Source of the DNA: Desulfuromusa sp.
Lineage (GTDB): Bacteria > Desulfobacterota > Desulfuromonadia > Desulfuromonadales > Geopsychrobacteraceae
Reading direction: 5' to 3'
Assembly (NCBI GenBank): GCA_030590745.1
Contig: JAUVCS010000048.1
Span: 1-6,612, forward strand
DNA length: 6,612 nucleotides
Below are positions 5,698-6,612 of this stretch, one piece after another. Both the position numbers and the translations under genes were made by a program. The notes beneath the pieces are model-generated. The model did not search any database, had not been told where the DNA came from, and worked only from the letters and a program-made list of their open reading frames with translations. Numbering within the stretch: position 1 is the stretch's first letter; each line of letters starts with the position of its first letter.

Positions 5698-6612
5698 ATG
5701 TCTGATCTTCAACACCAACATTTTATGCAACGGGCGCTCGATCTAGCTCGGCAAGGGGAGGGACGAACTGCTCCCAATCCACCCGTTGGTGCGGTCATTG
5801 TCAGTTCGGGAAATATAGTTGGAGAGGGATTTCACCCTCAGGCAGGTGAACCACATGCCGAAATATTTGCCTTGCGCCAGGCAGGGACGAAAGCACGTGG
5901 TGCTGAGATCTATGTCACTTTGGAACCTTGTTCCCACCATGGGAAAACCCCCCCCTGTGCCGATGCCCTGATAGCTGCAGGGATCAAAACTGTCTATGTC
6001 GGGACGATTGATCCAAATCCTTTGGTTGCTGGCCGTGGAGTTGAAAGGCTGGAAAAGGCCGGGATAGAAGTCCATAGTGGCATTTTAGAAGCGGAATGCC
6101 ACCGTTTGATTGCCGCCTTCAGTCACCATATTTCTACCGGAAACCCTTTCACCATTTATAAAGCCGCTATGACTCTTGACGGTAACACTGCAACAGCAAC
6201 AGGAGATTCGCAGTGGGTTTCGGGAGAAAAGAGCCGTTTAGCGGTTCATCAGTTGCGCGATCGGGTGGAAGCAATTATGGTTGGTGTCAACACGGTAATG
6301 AGTGATGATCCACTGCTCAACACCCGACTTCCCGAAGGTCGTGGCCGTGATCCTTTGCGCGTGGTTGTGGACAGTCAATTGAGGATGCCCGTTGACTGTC
6401 GGATGTTGAAACAGAAATCGGCAGCAAAAACTCTGGTTGCAACAATTTCTACCGATCAGGATAAAATTTTTAAATTACAGCTTGCCGGAGCAGAGGTGGT
6501 CTTTTTTCCTGCTGTTGACGGAAAAGTTTCTCTTCCTGCACTGTGGCAGGAATTGGGGCGGCGCAATGTTCAAAAACTCCTTCTGGAAGGGGGAGCTAAG
6601 TTGGCAGGGGCT
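5698..6612 (+). CDS. ribD: Bifunctional riboflavin biosynthesis deaminase/reductase RibD, 5' portion
   Basis: RibD performs steps two and three of riboflavin synthesis: deamination of the GTP-derived pyrimidine, then NADPH-dependent reduction of its ribosyl side chain. The 305 codons in the window run to the last base without a stop; family members are about 360-370 residues, so roughly the last 55-65 are missing. The deaminase domain (about 1-145) has APNPPVGAV (25-33), His53-Ala-Glu55 and the zinc ligands Cys78 and Cys87 in EPCSHHGKTPPC. The reductase domain (about 148 on) shows KAAMTLDG (155-162), a D-S-x-W-V-S-G motif (170-176), VGVNTVMSDDP (195-205) and LLLEGGAKLAG near the edge. All residues needed for both activities in this part are present. 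The gene follows a terminator by 20 bases, with no visible room for a promoter and no FMN riboswitch in front. A run of eight C (5948-5955) keeps the frame. Further rib genes probably follow. Confidence 0.96.
   Translation, partial: MSDLQHQHFMQRALDLARQGEGRTAPNPPVGAVIVSSGNIVGEGFHPQAGEPHAEIFALRQAGTKARGAEIYVTLEPCSHHGKTPPCADALIAAGIKTVYVGTIDPNPLVAGRGVERLEKAGIEVHSGILEAECHRLIAAFSHHISTGNPFTIYKAAMTLDGNTATATGDSQWVSGEKSRLAVHQLRDRVEAIMVGVNTVMSDDPLLNTRLPEGRGRDPLRVVVDSQLRMPVDCRMLKQKSAAKTLVATISTDQDKIFKLQLAGAEVVFFPAVDGKVSLPALWQELGRRNVQKLLLEGGAKLAGA

Noticed and set aside
5690..5746. Short frame from the ATG at 5690 as a leader peptide for ribD
   Set aside because: It encodes 18 unremarkable residues, overlaps the ribD start out of frame and sits too close to the ribosome binding site.
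5948..5955. C8 tract in ribD (and G7 at 3250-3256 in rpiB) as possible phase-variable sites
   Set aside because: Both are in housekeeping enzymes, both frames are intact, and the codons are the conserved Pro-Pro and Gly-Gly of the families. Sequencing error risk is more relevant than phase variation.
5743..6075. 110-codon open frame on the minus strand inside ribD
   Set aside because: It lies wholly opposite the conserved RibD deaminase domain, has no recognisable motifs and no sign of a ribosome binding site. It is a shadow of the ribD coding strand.
1..6612. A hidden novel system (mobile element, defence genes, CRISPR, RNA gene)
   Set aside because: All coding space belongs to nine recognised core genes and the gaps are about 105 bases or less. 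I saw no direct repeats, integrase or transposase motifs, tRNA-like folds or composition breaks.

Overview
This is an ordinary, densely packed stretch of bacterial core metabolism with every gene on the + strand. The order is fabD (3' part) - fabG - acpP - fabF - rpiB - glyA - dCMP deaminase - nrdR - ribD (5' part). From memory, this arrangement, with fatty acid synthesis running into rpiB, glyA, a ComEB-type deaminase, nrdR and ribD, is typical of the Geobacter/Desulfuromonas/Pelobacter group (Desulfuromonadia, formerly Deltaproteobacteria). Base composition looks moderate by eye, nearer a marine Desulfuromonas-like organism than a high-GC Geobacter. The assignment rests on gene order and general protein character, not on a search.

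Region by region: bases 1-2927 hold the type II fatty acid synthesis block. FabD loads malonyl onto ACP, FabF condenses, FabG reduces, and AcpP carries the chain. Between acpP and fabF lies a perfect 17-bp inverted repeat with a 3-base loop. rpiB follows fabF closely, its Shine-Dalgarno overlapping the fabF stop, and ends at a textbook intrinsic terminator. glyA, the dCMP deaminase gene and nrdR form a tight second block (8-base gap, then a 4-base ATGA overlap) that ends at another good intrinsic terminator. ribD begins about 20 bases later and runs off the right edge. No gene-free stretch exceeds about 105 bases.

How they fit together: the second block reads as a deoxynucleotide/thymidylate supply module. 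GlyA makes 5,10-methylene-THF, the deaminase makes dUMP (the two substrates of thymidylate synthase), and NrdR represses ribonucleotide reductase genes. RpiB links ribulose-5-phosphate and ribose-5-phosphate, which feed riboflavin and nucleotide synthesis respectively. ribD starts the riboflavin genes.

I see no mobile element, CRISPR array, RNA gene, toxin-antitoxin pair or undescribed system. The points worth a second look are regulatory (the acpP-fabF hairpin, and two terminators placed immediately before co-directional genes) and a few substitutions in otherwise canonical enzymes, chiefly an acidic cofactor-site residue in FabG.
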